Assembly: GCF_017832975.1 (NCBI RefSeq)
Contig: NZ_JAFIBI010000001.1
Location: 1,550,001 to 1,614,000, forward strand
DNA: 64,000 bases
Direction of reading: 5' to 3'
From: Arthrobacter sp. PvP023
GTDB lineage: Bacteria; Actinomycetota; Actinomycetes; Actinomycetales; Micrococcaceae
In this document: positions 37,140 to 45,888 of the stretch, piece after piece
How the letters are laid out: each line of letters begins with the position of its first letter
Position numbering within the stretch: position 1 is the stretch's first letter
Made by a program: the position numbers and the translations under genes
The notes under the pieces: model-generated
Told to the model about the DNA's origin: nothing
Seen by the model: only the letters and a program-made list of their open reading frames with translations
The model's database searches: none

Positions 37140-38411
37140 GTGGGAAGATTTCTGGCTGACATCACTCCGTTGCGCGAGAGCCCGGATTTCCGTCGGCTCT
37201 GGCTCGGATCCGCCGTCTCCAACCTTGGCAGCCAGCTGACCCTGGTGGCGGTCAGCCTCGAGGTGTACCGGCTGACGCAGGACAGCCTCTACGTGGGCCT
37301 GTTGAGTATCTTCGCGCTGGTGCCCCTGGTGCTCGGAGGCCTGCTGGGCGGCTCCATCGCCGATGCGCACGACCGCCGCAAGGTTGCCCTGCTGGCGACC
37401 ACTGTGCTGTGGCTTACCACGGCCGGGCTGGCGGCGCAGGCCTGGCTCGGGCTGGGCAACGTGTGGCTGCTCTACGTCCTGGTGGCCGTGCAGAGCGGCG
37501 CACAGGCCATCAACCAGCCCGCCCGCAGTGCCATTATCCCGGCACTGGTCCGCAAGGAACTCCTGCCGGCGGCCAACGCGCTGAGCATGATCACGTTCGG
37601 CCTGGGCATGACGGCCGGTCCGTTGCTGGCCGGCGTGCTGGTGGCCTGGGTGGGCTTCGGCTGGACCTACACGCTGGACGTGGCGAGCTTCGCATTTGCG
37701 TTCTGGGCCCTGCTGAGGCTCCCGCCGATGCCGCCGGGGAAAGCCTCACACCGGGCCGGGCTGCGCTCCGTGGTGGAGGGTTTCCGCTTCCTGGGTACGC
37801 GGCCGAATCTCCGCATGACGTTCGTGATCGACCTCGTGGCCATGATCTTCGCGCAGCCGCGGGCCCTGATGCCGGCGATCGGCGCGGTGATGATCGGCGG
37901 CGGCGAGGCCACCGTGGGCGTGCTGCTGGCGTCGACAGCCGTGGGCGCGTTCCTGGCCGGGCTCTTCTCCGGCCCGCTGGGCGGCATCCGGCGGCAGGGG
38001 AGCGCGGTGGTGTGGTCCGTCATGGGCTGGGGAGCGTCCATCGCCGGCTTCGGACTGGTGGTGGTGCTGGCCGGGCGTTCCGGCGCCGGCGGTGTGACGT
38101 GGTGGCTGCTGCCCGCGGCGCTCTGCTGTGCCCTTGCTGGCATCGCGGACTCCGTGAGCGCCGTCTTCCGCACCACCATCCTCCAGGCGGCGACGCCGGA
38201 CCACCTGCGCGGGCGGCTCCAAGGAGTGTTTGTGGTGGTGGTTGCGGGCGGCCCGCGGATCGGGGACATGCTGGCCGGCGGCGGCACTAAACTTTTGAGT
38301 GAAGGTTGGGTGTTGTTGCTGGGCGGGCTGTTGTGCATCGCCGTGGCGTGGACGGTGGCGCACTTGCAGTCGGGTTTCCTGAAGTACGACGCGCGGAATC
38401 CCGTTCCGTAG
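37140..38411 (+). CDS. MFS exporter, EntS-like
   Basis: A 423-residue inner-membrane transporter with about twelve helices. It has the PF05977/EntS-type start LRESPDFRRLWLGSAVSNLG, the A-like loop GGSIADAHDRRKVALL, and AINQPARSAIIPALVRKELL, LPAANAL typical of enterobactin-exporter relatives. The second half has ATPDHLRGRLQGVFVVVVAG. GTG 37140 lacks a clear ribosome site and may be leaderless. Substrate unknown; siderophore or drug efflux is possible by family. Confidence 0.88.
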   Translation: MGRFLADITPLRESPDFRRLWLGSAVSNLGSQLTLVAVSLEVYRLTQDSLYVGLLSIFALVPLVLGGLLGGSIADAHDRRKVALLATTVLWLTTAGLAAQAWLGLGNVWLLYVLVAVQSGAQAINQPARSAIIPALVRKELLPAANALSMITFGLGMTAGPLLAGVLVAWVGFGWTYTLDVASFAFAFWALLRLPPMPPGKASHRAGLRSVVEGFRFLGTRPNLRMTFVIDLVAMIFAQPRALMPAIGAVMIGGGEATVGVLLASTAVGAFLAGLFSGPLGGIRRQGSAVVWSVMGWGASIAGFGLVVVLAGRSGAGGVTWWLLPAALCCALAGIADSVSAVFRTTILQAATPDHLRGRLQGVFVVVVAGGPRIGDMLAGGGTKLLSEGWVLLLGGLLCIAVAWTVAHLQSGFLKYDARNPVP

Positions 38412-38462
38412 CGGCGGCGCCCCGGCCGTCACTTGAGGGTTGTAACGTCGTGAGGAGGCACA

Positions 38463-39332
38463 GTGCATAATCACCACAACGGATTGAAGACCGCGGCTCT
38501 GTTCGGGGTTCTTTGGGCGGTGCTGCTGGGGCTGGGTGCCGTGATCGGCACCAGCATGCGGAGCACCACCCCCATCTGGATCATGGCACTGGTGGGCGTG
38601 GGCACCACAGCCTACGGGTACTGGAACAGCGACAAACTCGCGCTCCGCTCCATGCAGGCCTATCCCGTTACCGAGGAGCAGGCGCCCCAGCTCTACCAGA
38701 TCGTCCAGGAGCTCTCCGCCAAAGCGAACCAGCCCATGCCGCGGATCTATATCTCGCCCACCCCGGCGCCTAATGCTTTTGCCACCGGCAGGAACCCGCA
38801 GAACGCCGCCGTCTGCTGCACGGAAGGCATCCTGCGGCTCCTGAGCGTCAGGGAGCTTCGCGGGGTGCTGGGCCACGAGCTCATGCACGTGTACAACAGG
38901 GACATCCTGACCTCGTCCGTGGCCGCCGCAGTAGCGGGCGTAATCACCTCGGTGGGCCAGATGCTGCTGATCTTCGGCGGAGGGGATCGCCGCAACTCAA
39001 ACCCGCTCGCGGTGATGGCGATGGCGCTTCTCGCTCCGCTCGCGGCGGTGGTGATCCAGTCGGCCATTTCGCGGACCAGGGAGTACGACGCCGACGAGGA
39101 CGGTTCCGCACTCACCGGCGATCCGCTGGCGCTCGCCTCAGCCCTGCGCAAGATCCATCAGGGCGTGCAGATGGTGCCGCTCCCGCCGGACCAGAAGCTG
39201 GTGAACACTTCGCACCTGATGATCGCCAACCCGTTCCGGGCCGGCGGTGTGACCCGGATGTTCGCAACGCACCCGCCGATGCAGGACCGCATCACCCGGC
39301 TGGAACTGATGGCGGGCGGCCCGGTCAGCTGA
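38463..39332 (+). CDS. htpX: HtpX-type membrane zinc metalloprotease (M48)
   Basis: A 289-residue membrane protease for quality control of membrane proteins. Two N-terminal helices (residues 9-28 and 36-50), zinc site HELMHVYNRD (His138, Glu139, His142), a hydrophobic pair near 155-205, and the third ligand Glu in SRTREYDADEDG. The motif PAPNAFATGRNPQNAAVCCT is standard for HtpX. GTG 38463 has GAGGAGG about 5 nt upstream. Single gene. Confidence 0.94.
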   Translation: MHNHHNGLKTAALFGVLWAVLLGLGAVIGTSMRSTTPIWIMALVGVGTTAYGYWNSDKLALRSMQAYPVTEEQAPQLYQIVQELSAKANQPMPRIYISPTPAPNAFATGRNPQNAAVCCTEGILRLLSVRELRGVLGHELMHVYNRDILTSSVAAAVAGVITSVGQMLLIFGGGDRRNSNPLAVMAMALLAPLAAVVIQSAISRTREYDADEDGSALTGDPLALASALRKIHQGVQMVPLPPDQKLVNTSHLMIANPFRAGGVTRMFATHPPMQDRITRLELMAGGPVS

Positions 39333-39431
39333 GCGCCGGCGTCGTTCGCCTCAGGTTGAAGCGACGCGCAAAAAACCCTGCGCGGCCGGAATTCCCCAGG
39401 CGCCGGGAATTTTGCGCATCGCCGGAAAGAG

Positions 39432-39923
39432 TCAGCTGCGGAAGTTGACGAACTGCAGGTCGGCTTCGTCAAAGTCCTTCAGGAGAGCCATGGTGGCCTG
39501 CAGATCGTCGCGGGACTTGGACGTCACACGAAGTTCATCACCCTGGATCTGGGACTTGACGGACTTGGGCGCCTCGTCGCGGATCAGCTTGTTGATCTTC
39601 TTCGCGAGGTCCTGGGCGATGCCCTCCTTGATGGTCGCCTCCAGCCGGAATTCCTTGCCGGATGCGTAGGGCTCGCCAGTGTCCAGCGACTTCAGCGAGA
39701 TTCCGCGGCGGATGAGCTTGGACTGCAGTACGTCCAGGACGGCCAGAACCCGCTCTTCCGAGTTGGCCTTCATCAGGATATTTTCACCGCTGAAATCGAC
39801 TTCGGCGCCAACGCCCTTGAAGTCGTAGCGCTGGGCCAGTTCCTTCTGCGCCTGGTTCAGCGCATTGGCAACTTCCTGCTTGTCTACCTTGCTGACGACG
39901 TCGAATGTGGATTCGCCTGCCAT
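39432..39923 (-). CDS. YajQ-family nucleotide-binding protein
   Basis: A 163-residue cytoplasmic protein of the YajQ/DUF520 family, some members of which bind cyclic di-GMP. Two ferredoxin-like halves; conserved start STFDVVSKVDKQEVANALNQ, central KSLDTGEPYASGKEFR, and DELRVTSKSRDDLQATMALL near the end. CAGGAGG precedes the ATG. It converges with htpX across about 100 nt, which holds an imperfect dyad (GCGCAAAAAA ... GGGAATTTTGCGC). Ligand in this organism unproven. Confidence 0.93.
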   Translation of the reverse strand: MAGESTFDVVSKVDKQEVANALNQAQKELAQRYDFKGVGAEVDFSGENILMKANSEERVLAVLDVLQSKLIRRGISLKSLDTGEPYASGKEFRLEATIKEGIAQDLAKKINKLIRDEAPKSVKSQIQGDELRVTSKSRDDLQATMALLKDFDEADLQFVNFRS

Positions 39924-40162
39924 AACTGTCCTCCTGCTGATCGCATGGGTGCCCCTTCAGGGGCAGTGGTGTCTGCATTCCAGCCTAGTACGGATGGCGG
40001 CGAAGTGAAGGCTCAGGGCCCCGGGCCGGGTTCGAGGCGGAAACGGTCGCAGCGGAGGCGTTCCGGGCCATTCACAGTCTCCTCAAAGCGGACGCACGGC
40101 GGGAACGAAGTCTCGACCCCCAGAGTTGGAGTGTTGGAAGAGTTGCCCCGGAAGGAAAGCAC

Positions 40163-40417
40163 ATGCACCAGAAGGCCGTCCGCTACGTCACCCGCTCCAC
40201 TGCCGCTGCAGCCACCTCCCTCGCTGCTGCGGCCACTTCCGTAGCAGCCGCCGCGGTCGCTGCCTCGATCATCCTTAGCCCAGTGGCCGAGGCTTCCTCC
40301 CGACTGGACGGTGTGCACTCAGATTTGATGCGGGCGGTGCAGTTGAACCAGATCACCGAGGAGCAGGCGGCGAAGTTCGAAGCGAAACTGGCCGGACGCA
40401 TTCTTGGCGAAGCCTGA
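40163..40417 (+). CDS. Small exported or membrane Ala-rich protein
   Basis: An 84-residue protein. Basic start (MHQKAVRYVTR), then a long Ala/Thr/Ser-rich hydrophobic segment to about residue 40, with possible cleavage at AEA near residue 44. The remaining 40 residues form a charged helix with LNQITEEQAAKFEAKLAG, like the calcium-binding-free helix pairs of small periplasmic proteins. GGAAGGAAAG lies close to the ATG, supporting expression. Alternatively the segment stays as a signal anchor. No family recognised. It is upstream of the tRNA-Tyr gene in the same direction. Confidence 0.62.
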   Translation: MHQKAVRYVTRSTAAAATSLAAAATSVAAAAVAASIILSPVAEASSRLDGVHSDLMRAVQLNQITEEQAAKFEAKLAGRILGEA

Positions 40418-40578
40418 TTTTTGGCGGATTTCCGGGGTATTCGGAGGTCTCGGCGGCTCGATTCGATTCTTCGGCAGAAGTTCTGTAAAGTTGTCTTGCC
40501 CGCGGTTGCTGGAAGCGGAACGGACTGGAAACAGTGGTTCTGGCCAAGGAAGCCGCGAGTGATCTTCTTTTGAAGTTC

Positions 40579-40660
40579 GGCAGATTACCCGAGCGGCCAA
40601 AGGGGGCTGACTGTAAATCAGCTGGCAACGCCTACGGGGGTTCGAATCCCTCATCTGCCA
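40579..40660 (+). tRNA. tRNA-Tyr (GTA anticodon)
   Basis: Acceptor GGCAGAT (40579-40585) pairs with ATCTGCC (40653-40659), and A40660 is the discriminator. The anticodon arm reads GACTGTAAATC with anticodon GTA. The T arm is GGGGGTTCGAATCCC, and a long variable arm, usual for bacterial tRNA-Tyr, lies between. CCA is not encoded. A TAAAGT hexamer about 90 nt upstream could be its -10 box. Confidence 0.96.
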
Positions 40661-40667
40661 CCCAAGG

Positions 40668-40704
40668 AAAAGTCTCCGGAACCATCAGGTTCCGGAGACT
40701 TTTT
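40668..40704 (+). terminator. Rho-independent terminator after tRNA-Tyr
   Basis: AAAGTCTCCGGAACC-ATCA-GGTTCCGGAGACTTT, a perfect 15-bp stem followed by further T residues, starting 8 nt after the tRNA. It also serves the convergent secreted-protein gene in reverse, given the A run on its left side. Confidence 0.95.
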
Positions 40705-40719
40705 CGTTGTCCGGGAACG

Positions 40720-41490
40720 TCAGTTGAGGCCAATCACCAGCATCTGGCTGGTCCCCGGGATGCAGGTCTGCAGGATGACCCGCGGGAAGCCGCCGAAGAT
40801 CGCCGAGACATTGTTGGTGGTGCCGGGGTTTGGCACCTGCCCCCGTCCGACCACCGTGTAGGTCCCGTAGCCGGGAATGCTGACGGTCTCGCCGACGCCG
40901 ATGCCCGAGAACCGGGCCCATCCGCCGCAGAAGTCATGCTCTGTGATGAAAAGTGCGTAGGCATCGGTGGGCGTGAAGTGGATGGGGCCGATGCAGGCGT
41001 CCACCATGGACTGTCCGCCCGCACCCGCTACGTAGATCGTACGGACTGCCGGAGCAGGCGCCGGAGCGGGAGCCGCAGCAGGTGCTGGTGCTGCAGCAGG
41101 GGCGGGCGCCGGTGCCGGAGCGGCAGGAGCTTCGGGTACAGAGACGGGCGCTGGGGCAGTCGAAGTGGCGGTGATTGGGGTCGCTGTCGCTGGTTGAAGG
41201 GCAGGAGGTGCTGGTGTTTCGCCGACTCCGGACTCTGGCGAGTTGCCCGCCTGCGAGTGCTGGGCGCGCCCATTCCGCAGAATGATGAGCGGGTCCGGTT
41301 TGGTGCCAGGCGGAGGTTGACCTTGCCATTGTGCGGGTGCCACGTGCATAGGACCGGCGTGGGACACGGCCTCCGACGCGGAATGCTCCACGGCCGGAAC
41401 GGACATGGTCCCCAAGGCCAAAATTGAGATCACGGCAACGACCGCTTTTGACCTGCCGATGTGGTGAACAGAAGGAGGGCTGGGGCGCAT
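40720..41490 (-). CDS. Secreted protein with Ala/Pro linker and sortase-like domain
   Basis: A 256-residue exported protein. N-terminal hydrophobic segment (residues 16-33, SKAVVAVISILALGT), a Pro/Ala-rich region with an (AP)n tract at about residues 95-148, then a C-terminal domain. That domain resembles a class E/F sortase: ITEHDFCGGWARFSGIGVGE with a His, VSIPGYGTYTVVGRG, and VILQTCIPG matching the TLxTC Cys motif. The Arg expected shortly after the Cys is not seen (SQMLVIGLN). It may be a transpeptidase with altered chemistry or an inactive relative. The start codon context is weak. It converges with tRNA-Tyr. Confidence 0.68.
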   Translation of the reverse strand: MRPSPPSVHHIGRSKAVVAVISILALGTMSVPAVEHSASEAVSHAGPMHVAPAQWQGQPPPGTKPDPLIILRNGRAQHSQAGNSPESGVGETPAPPALQPATATPITATSTAPAPVSVPEAPAAPAPAPAPAAAPAPAAAPAPAPAPAVRTIYVAGAGGQSMVDACIGPIHFTPTDAYALFITEHDFCGGWARFSGIGVGETVSIPGYGTYTVVGRGQVPNPGTTNNVSAIFGGFPRVILQTCIPGTSQMLVIGLN

Positions 41491-41771
41491 CTGGGCTCTT
41501 GACTATCCCTGCGCTGCCGAAAGACGACGGCGCGTTCCTAGCAGGCCAGGTGGATCACGGAAGCACAGAGCGGACTGTGGCTCAACGTACGGGACATGAC
41601 CCTCGGTATGTCGATAGAGACACGTTCAGTAGCGTGTCGCCCCAGCGGAATCATTCTAGTGGCCGGGCGGATTGTCGGCACCAGTATTCGGTACTCGATT
41701 CCTTGTCGCGATTATGTGCCCGTAGGCCCCGGCTCCCCGTAAGTACTCAGTGGCAGCGTGCCCGGACTCGC
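41491..41771. other. Intergenic stretch without recognisable gene
   Basis: About 280 nt between two minus-strand genes. It should hold the promoter of the sortase-like gene, but no convincing -10/-35 pair, dyad or small ORF with a ribosome site was found. Confidence 0.5.
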
Positions 41772-42506
41772 CTATGGCTCGCGTTCGCGGCGCAGCGCCG
41801 CCAATTCCTGCCGCAGGGCGGCCACCTCCGCCAGGAGTTCCCGGACCTCCGCGCGGACCGGAACTTCAGCCGACTCCACGGCCGCTTCCGTGTTCTCTTC
41901 GACCCTTTGCACCAGCCATGATGCGATGGACGCCGTGACGACACCCAGCACGGCGATGCCGCTCATCATCAGGGCAGCGGCAACCATGCGGCCGATGGGT
42001 GTGACGGGAAAGAGGTCCCCGTAGCCCACGGTGGTGATGGTGGTGATGGCCCACCACGCGGCGTCGCCGAAGGTGACGATTTTGGCGTCGGGCGCATTTT
42101 GTTCGACGTCCAGGACAGCCAGTGCGCCCACAAACACCAGCAGGACGGCCGAGCCGGCCACATAGGTGACCACGCGGCCGCGAAGCGTCTCGCCCACGGT
42201 CCGGTGCAACACGGACAGCAGGGTGACCAGCCGGAGCAGCCTGAGCGGCCGGAAAAACGGCAGCGCCACAATCAGCAGCTCGTGCAGGTTGCGAATGAAC
42301 CAGCGCTTCCTGTTGTCCGCGAGCCACAGGTTCGCCGCGTAGTCGGCAACGAAGACAGCCCAGGTGATCCACATGACGTTTTCGAGGAACTCGGCCTGCC
42401 GCCCTTCGATGTGACCGATCACCTGCCAGGCGTAAGCTGCCAGGAAAATCAGTGCTGTTCCCATCAATGGCCACTCGGCGATGTCCCTGTAGCGTTGCTG
42501 CGTCAT
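41772..42506 (-). CDS. Two-pore-type/voltage-gated-like potassium channel
   Basis: A 244-residue membrane channel. About six helices with a pore loop carrying the K+ selectivity filter TTVGYGDLFP, preceded by WWAITTI. The S4-like segment RPLRLLRLVTLLSVLHR contains regularly spaced Arg, as in voltage sensors. The C-terminal tail from about residue 205 is a Glu/Arg-rich coiled coil (VRELLAEVAALRQELAALRR) likely to hold the tetramer. No RCK/TrkA domain. The adjacent thioesterase gene is divergent. Confidence 0.92.
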   Translation of the reverse strand: MTQQRYRDIAEWPLMGTALIFLAAYAWQVIGHIEGRQAEFLENVMWITWAVFVADYAANLWLADNRKRWFIRNLHELLIVALPFFRPLRLLRLVTLLSVLHRTVGETLRGRVVTYVAGSAVLLVFVGALAVLDVEQNAPDAKIVTFGDAAWWAITTITTVGYGDLFPVTPIGRMVAAALMMSGIAVLGVVTASIASWLVQRVEENTEAAVESAEVPVRAEVRELLAEVAALRQELAALRREREP

Positions 42507-42566
42507 GGGGAAATCCTAAAGGGGACAACTCTTGGCGCTCTTGTTACTCGCGGGTAACATGATGGC

Positions 42567-43112
42567 ATGCACCTGCTTTTGCGAACGCTCCTGCTCCTGT
42601 TCACGTCCTCGCGCCGCCCGCCCCTGAGTATCTGGGACACGTCCTCCCTCCCGTTGCGCGTACTGCCGACCGACATCGACATCGCCATGCATGTCAACAA
42701 CGGGATGTACTTCTCGCTCATGGACCTGGGCCGGTTTGATCTCATGGCGCGGAGCGGAACCTGGAAGAAGATGCGCCAGCAGGGGTGGTCGCCGGTGGCC
42801 GCAGGGGAGACCATCGCCTTCCGGAAGTCCCTGCAGCTGTGGCAGCAATACACCATCGAATCCCGGATCATCGGACTCGACACCAAGGCCATCTATTTCG
42901 AGCAGCGCATGGTGGCGGACGGTGAAATCTATGCCCGCGCCCACATCGCAACGCGGCTGGTCAGCAAGGGCAAGCCGGTGAGCCAGGAGGAGATCTTCCG
43001 GGAGTTCGGCGAGCCGCCGGCCGGGCTCGAACTGCCGGAGTGGATCCACGAGTGGCGCGAGACCAACGCGCTGCCCGGGGCCCGCCGGCCGGCGCCGCAC
43101 CTCTGGCATTAG
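42567..43112 (+). CDS. Hotdog-fold acyl-CoA thioesterase-like protein
   Basis: A 181-residue protein of the 4HBT/THEM6-like group. The key block LPTDIDIAMHVNNGMYFSLM carries the conserved Asp and HVNN of this fold, followed by DLGRFDLMAR and the strand-rich core QYTIESRIIGLDTKAIYFEQ. A short hydrophobic N-terminus may associate with the membrane. It probably hydrolyses an acyl thioester; substrate unknown. No strong ribosome site precedes ATG 42567. Confidence 0.82.
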   Translation: MHLLLRTLLLLFTSSRRPPLSIWDTSSLPLRVLPTDIDIAMHVNNGMYFSLMDLGRFDLMARSGTWKKMRQQGWSPVAAGETIAFRKSLQLWQQYTIESRIIGLDTKAIYFEQRMVADGEIYARAHIATRLVSKGKPVSQEEIFREFGEPPAGLELPEWIHEWRETNALPGARRPAPHLWH

Positions 43113-43193
43113 GCCGCGGATGCCGGACGGCAAAAGGTGTGCCAAGAGCGAAACGCGCGGGACATCGCCGGACGGCTCGCGTACCGTTGACCC

Positions 43194-43607
43194 ATGGCTA
43201 CCGTAGACATTACAGGTGAACAGTTCGCATCAACCGTCGAGAACAACGACATCGTCCTCGTTGATTTCTGGGCCGAATGGTGTGGTCCCTGCAAGCAGTT
43301 TGGACCCACGTATTCCGCAGTTTCAGAGAAGCACCCGGACGTCGTCTTCACCAAGGTGGACACCGAAGCCGAGCAGCAGCTGGCCGCCGAAGCAGGCATC
43401 ACGTCCATCCCCACGCTGATGGCCTTCCGCGAGAAGGTGCTGGTGTTCTCGCAGCCCGGCGCGCTCAATGCCCAGCAGCTGGAGCAGGTGGTTGACGCCG
43501 TCAAGGCACTGGACATGGAAGAAGTCCACGCGCATGTTGCCCGGTCCCAGGCCGAGGCGGCCGCGGCGGCAGGCAAGCAGGACGGCACGCAGATCCCGGA
43601 GGCCTAA
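43194..43607 (+). CDS. trxA: Thioredoxin
   Basis: A 137-residue cytoplasmic disulfide reductase. Active site FWAEWCGPCKQFGP with Cys30 and Cys33, cis-Pro in SIPTLMAFRE, and VDTEAEQQLAAEAGI. A charged C-terminal extension of about 30 residues (AHVARSQAEAAAAAGKQDG) exceeds the usual length. Stand-alone gene ending at a long inverted repeat. Confidence 0.93.
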   Translation: MATVDITGEQFASTVENNDIVLVDFWAEWCGPCKQFGPTYSAVSEKHPDVVFTKVDTEAEQQLAAEAGITSIPTLMAFREKVLVFSQPGALNAQQLEQVVDAVKALDMEEVHAHVARSQAEAAAAAGKQDGTQIPEA

Positions 43608-43637
43608 GGGTCCGCCGGTCGCTCATCGCCTTAAACT

Positions 43638-43704
43638 CCAACGCGGGGCCACTTCCGCCCACGAACCCTGGTTCGTTCGGGCGGAGTGGCCCCGCGTTGT
43701 TGGA
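43638..43704. terminator. Long imperfect inverted repeat between trxA and monooxygenase gene
   Basis: The left side AACGCGGGGCCACT..CCGCCC..CGAAC pairs with the right side GTTCG..GGGCGG..AGTGGCCCCGCGTT around CCTG, with small bulges. The genes on both sides converge on it, so it is a likely bidirectional terminator. Confidence 0.78.
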
Positions 43705-43715
43705 CGGAAAAGGCG

Positions 43716-43994
43716 TTACAGGCGTTCGAGCTGGACAGGTTCGGCCAGCAGGGCGCTCAGGGATTCATTGAGGTCCTGGACGGCGGTGCCCTTGGAATGC
43801 TTGGCCAGGTCCTCTTCGGAAGCCCACTGCTCCGTCAGCACCAGCTTTTCCTCGGTGGCCTCCGTCAGTTCGTACCGGATGCAGCCGGGTTCGTTGACCA
43901 CCTCGTCGATCGCGATTTCGAGGGCGAGCTTCACGCGGAAGAATTCGCCGTCGTTGGGGATGAACGTTGCCTTCAGGTCAATGGGTGCACTCAT
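43716..43994 (-). CDS. Antibiotic biosynthesis monooxygenase (ABM) domain protein
   Basis: A 92-residue protein of the ABM/quinol monooxygenase fold. Typical blocks are VNEPGCIRYELTEATEE and LVLTEQWASEEDLAKHSKG, with the conserved Trp and His. The family includes YgiN-type quinol monooxygenases, heme-degrading proteins and proteins without proven activity, so the reaction here is open. Single gene. Confidence 0.85.
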   Translation of the reverse strand: MSAPIDLKATFIPNDGEFFRVKLALEIAIDEVVNEPGCIRYELTEATEEKLVLTEQWASEEDLAKHSKGTAVQDLNESLSALLAEPVQLERL

Positions 43995-44096
43995 GCGTTT
44001 TACAATACCGGCCGGGCCGCTTGCCTCCCCGAATATTTTGTAGGACTTCCTAGTTTTAGGCTTCTATTGTCGGGGCTCTGTTGGTAGCGTGCCAGC

Positions 44097-45773
44097 ATGC
44101 GCGCTTATACAGCCGGGGACACTGACGTCCCGCTGCTTGACGAGACCATCGGCCAGAATTTCGAGCGGATGGTGGCCAGGTTCCCGTTCCACGACGCCCT
44201 GATCGAGGCGGCTCCGGTACCCGGGGCGGACGCCCGCCGCTGGAGCTACACCAAGCTGAACGACGACGTCGACAGGCTGGCCCGGGCGCTGATCGCCCGC
44301 GGCGTCGCCGCGGGGGACCGGATCGGCATCTGGAGCCCCAACTGCGCCGAGTGGACCATCCTGCAGTACGCCACGGCCAAAATCGGGGCGATCCTGGTCA
44401 ACGTGAACCCGTCCTACCGGAGCCATGAACTGGAGTTCGTGGTCAGGCAGAACGGCATGCGGATGCTGGTGGCGGCGCCGTCGGACCGCAGCAGCGACTA
44501 CACGGCGATGGCCAGGCAGGCCCTCGCCGAATGCCCGGAGCTGAAGGAGCTGGTCTTCCTGCCCGATGGCGGCCAGCCGCAGCTGCAGGCCGGTGAACCT
44601 GAAACTGCTGCGGAAATGACGTACGCCGAGCTGCTCAAGCGGGCTGACGACGTCGGGCATTCCGTCCTGAAGGCCCGCCTGGCGGGACTGGACCCGCAGG
44701 ACCCCATCAACCTGCAGTACACGTCGGGCACCACCGGGTTCCCGAAGGGTGCCACCCTGACGCACCGCAACATCCTGAACAACGGCTATTCCATCGGCGA
44801 GCTGCTGGGCTACACGGAGCATGACCGCGTGGTGATTCCGGTGCCGTTCTACCACTGCTTCGGGATGGTGATCGGGAACCTGAATGCCCTCAGCCACGGC
44901 GCCGCGACCATCATTCCGGGACGCTCCTTCACCCCGGCGGCGGCGCTCGAAGCGGTCCAGGACTTCGGCGGGACATCGCTGTACGGCGTACCCACCATGT
45001 TCATTGCCGAGCTCGCGCTGCCGGACTTCGCCTCCTATGACCTGTCCACGCTGCGCACCGGTGTGATGGCCGGATCCCTGTGCCCCATCGAGGTGATGAA
45101 CCGGGTCATCTCCGACATGAACATGAAGGATGTGGCCATCTGCTACGGCATGACGGAAACCTCCCCGGTATCCACCATGACCCGTGCCGACGACTCCATG
45201 CAGCAGCGCACTGAAACCGTGGGCCGCACCATGCCGCAGCTGGAGAGCCAGGTGGTGGACCCGGTGACAGGCGAGGTGCTGGAGCGAGGGGACATCGGCG
45301 AGCTGTGCACCCGCGGGTATGCCGTGATGAAGGGATATTGGAACCAGCCGGACAAGACTGCGGAGGCGATCGACCCGGACGGCTGGATGCACACCGGGGA
45401 TCTGGCCCGGATGGACGCGGACGGCTACGTGGTGATCGAAGGCCGCATCAAGGACATGGTGATCCGCGGCGGCGAGAACATCTACCCGCGCGAGATCGAG
45501 GAGTTCCTCTACACCCACCCGTCCATCCAGGACGTGCAGGTGATCGGGGTGCCGGACGCCAAGTACGGCGAGGAGCTCATGGCCTGCATCATCGTCAAAC
45601 CCGGCGCGGATCCGCTGGACGCGGCCGGTGTCGCCGAGTTCTGCCGCGGCAAGCTGGCGCATTACAAGATCCCGCGCTACGTGGAGGTCCGGGACAGCTT
45701 CCCGATGACGGTGTCAGGGAAGATCCGGAAAGTGGAGATGCGGCAGGAGGCCGTGGCCCGGCTGGGGTTGTAG
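44097..45773 (+). CDS. AMP-forming acyl-CoA synthetase
   Basis: A 558-residue ANL-superfamily enzyme that activates a fatty or aromatic acid to its CoA thioester. Motifs: P-loop YTSGTTGFPKGATLTH, CYGMTETSP, GWMHTGDLARMD, the hinge GRIKDMVIRGGENIYP and the A10 Lys in MTVSGKIRK. The order and the REIEEFLYTHPSIQDVQV segment match medium- to long-chain FadD-like synthetases. Single gene, convergent with the glycosylase gene. Substrate not decided. Confidence 0.92.
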   Translation: MRAYTAGDTDVPLLDETIGQNFERMVARFPFHDALIEAAPVPGADARRWSYTKLNDDVDRLARALIARGVAAGDRIGIWSPNCAEWTILQYATAKIGAILVNVNPSYRSHELEFVVRQNGMRMLVAAPSDRSSDYTAMARQALAECPELKELVFLPDGGQPQLQAGEPETAAEMTYAELLKRADDVGHSVLKARLAGLDPQDPINLQYTSGTTGFPKGATLTHRNILNNGYSIGELLGYTEHDRVVIPVPFYHCFGMVIGNLNALSHGAATIIPGRSFTPAAALEAVQDFGGTSLYGVPTMFIAELALPDFASYDLSTLRTGVMAGSLCPIEVMNRVISDMNMKDVAICYGMTETSPVSTMTRADDSMQQRTETVGRTMPQLESQVVDPVTGEVLERGDIGELCTRGYAVMKGYWNQPDKTAEAIDPDGWMHTGDLARMDADGYVVIEGRIKDMVIRGGENIYPREIEEFLYTHPSIQDVQVIGVPDAKYGEELMACIIVKPGADPLDAAGVAEFCRGKLAHYKIPRYVEVRDSFPMTVSGKIRKVEMRQEAVARLGL

Positions 45774-45831
45774 CCTTCGCGCGTGCGGTGGCCGCCCGGG
45801 CCGGCGATAAGGCACCTTAACGTGCCCGCCG

Positions 45832-45849
45832 GGATGGGGAAACCCATCC
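45832..45849. terminator. Short GNRA-type hairpin between convergent genes
   Basis: GGATGGG-GAAA-CCCATCC lies between the acyl-CoA synthetase and DNA glycosylase genes. A second small dyad, GGCAC..GTGCC (45811-45826), lies beside it. Probable weak terminator; no T run. Confidence 0.45.
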
Positions 45850-45888
45850 GCTCGCGAGGGTTCCCAGGCCTCCATTCACACTTGCCGC

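Noticed and set aside
37140-38411. EntS-like exporter as part of the NRPS cluster
   Set aside because: It lies about 27 kb from the NRPS beyond many housekeeping genes, so a functional link cannot be claimed from position.
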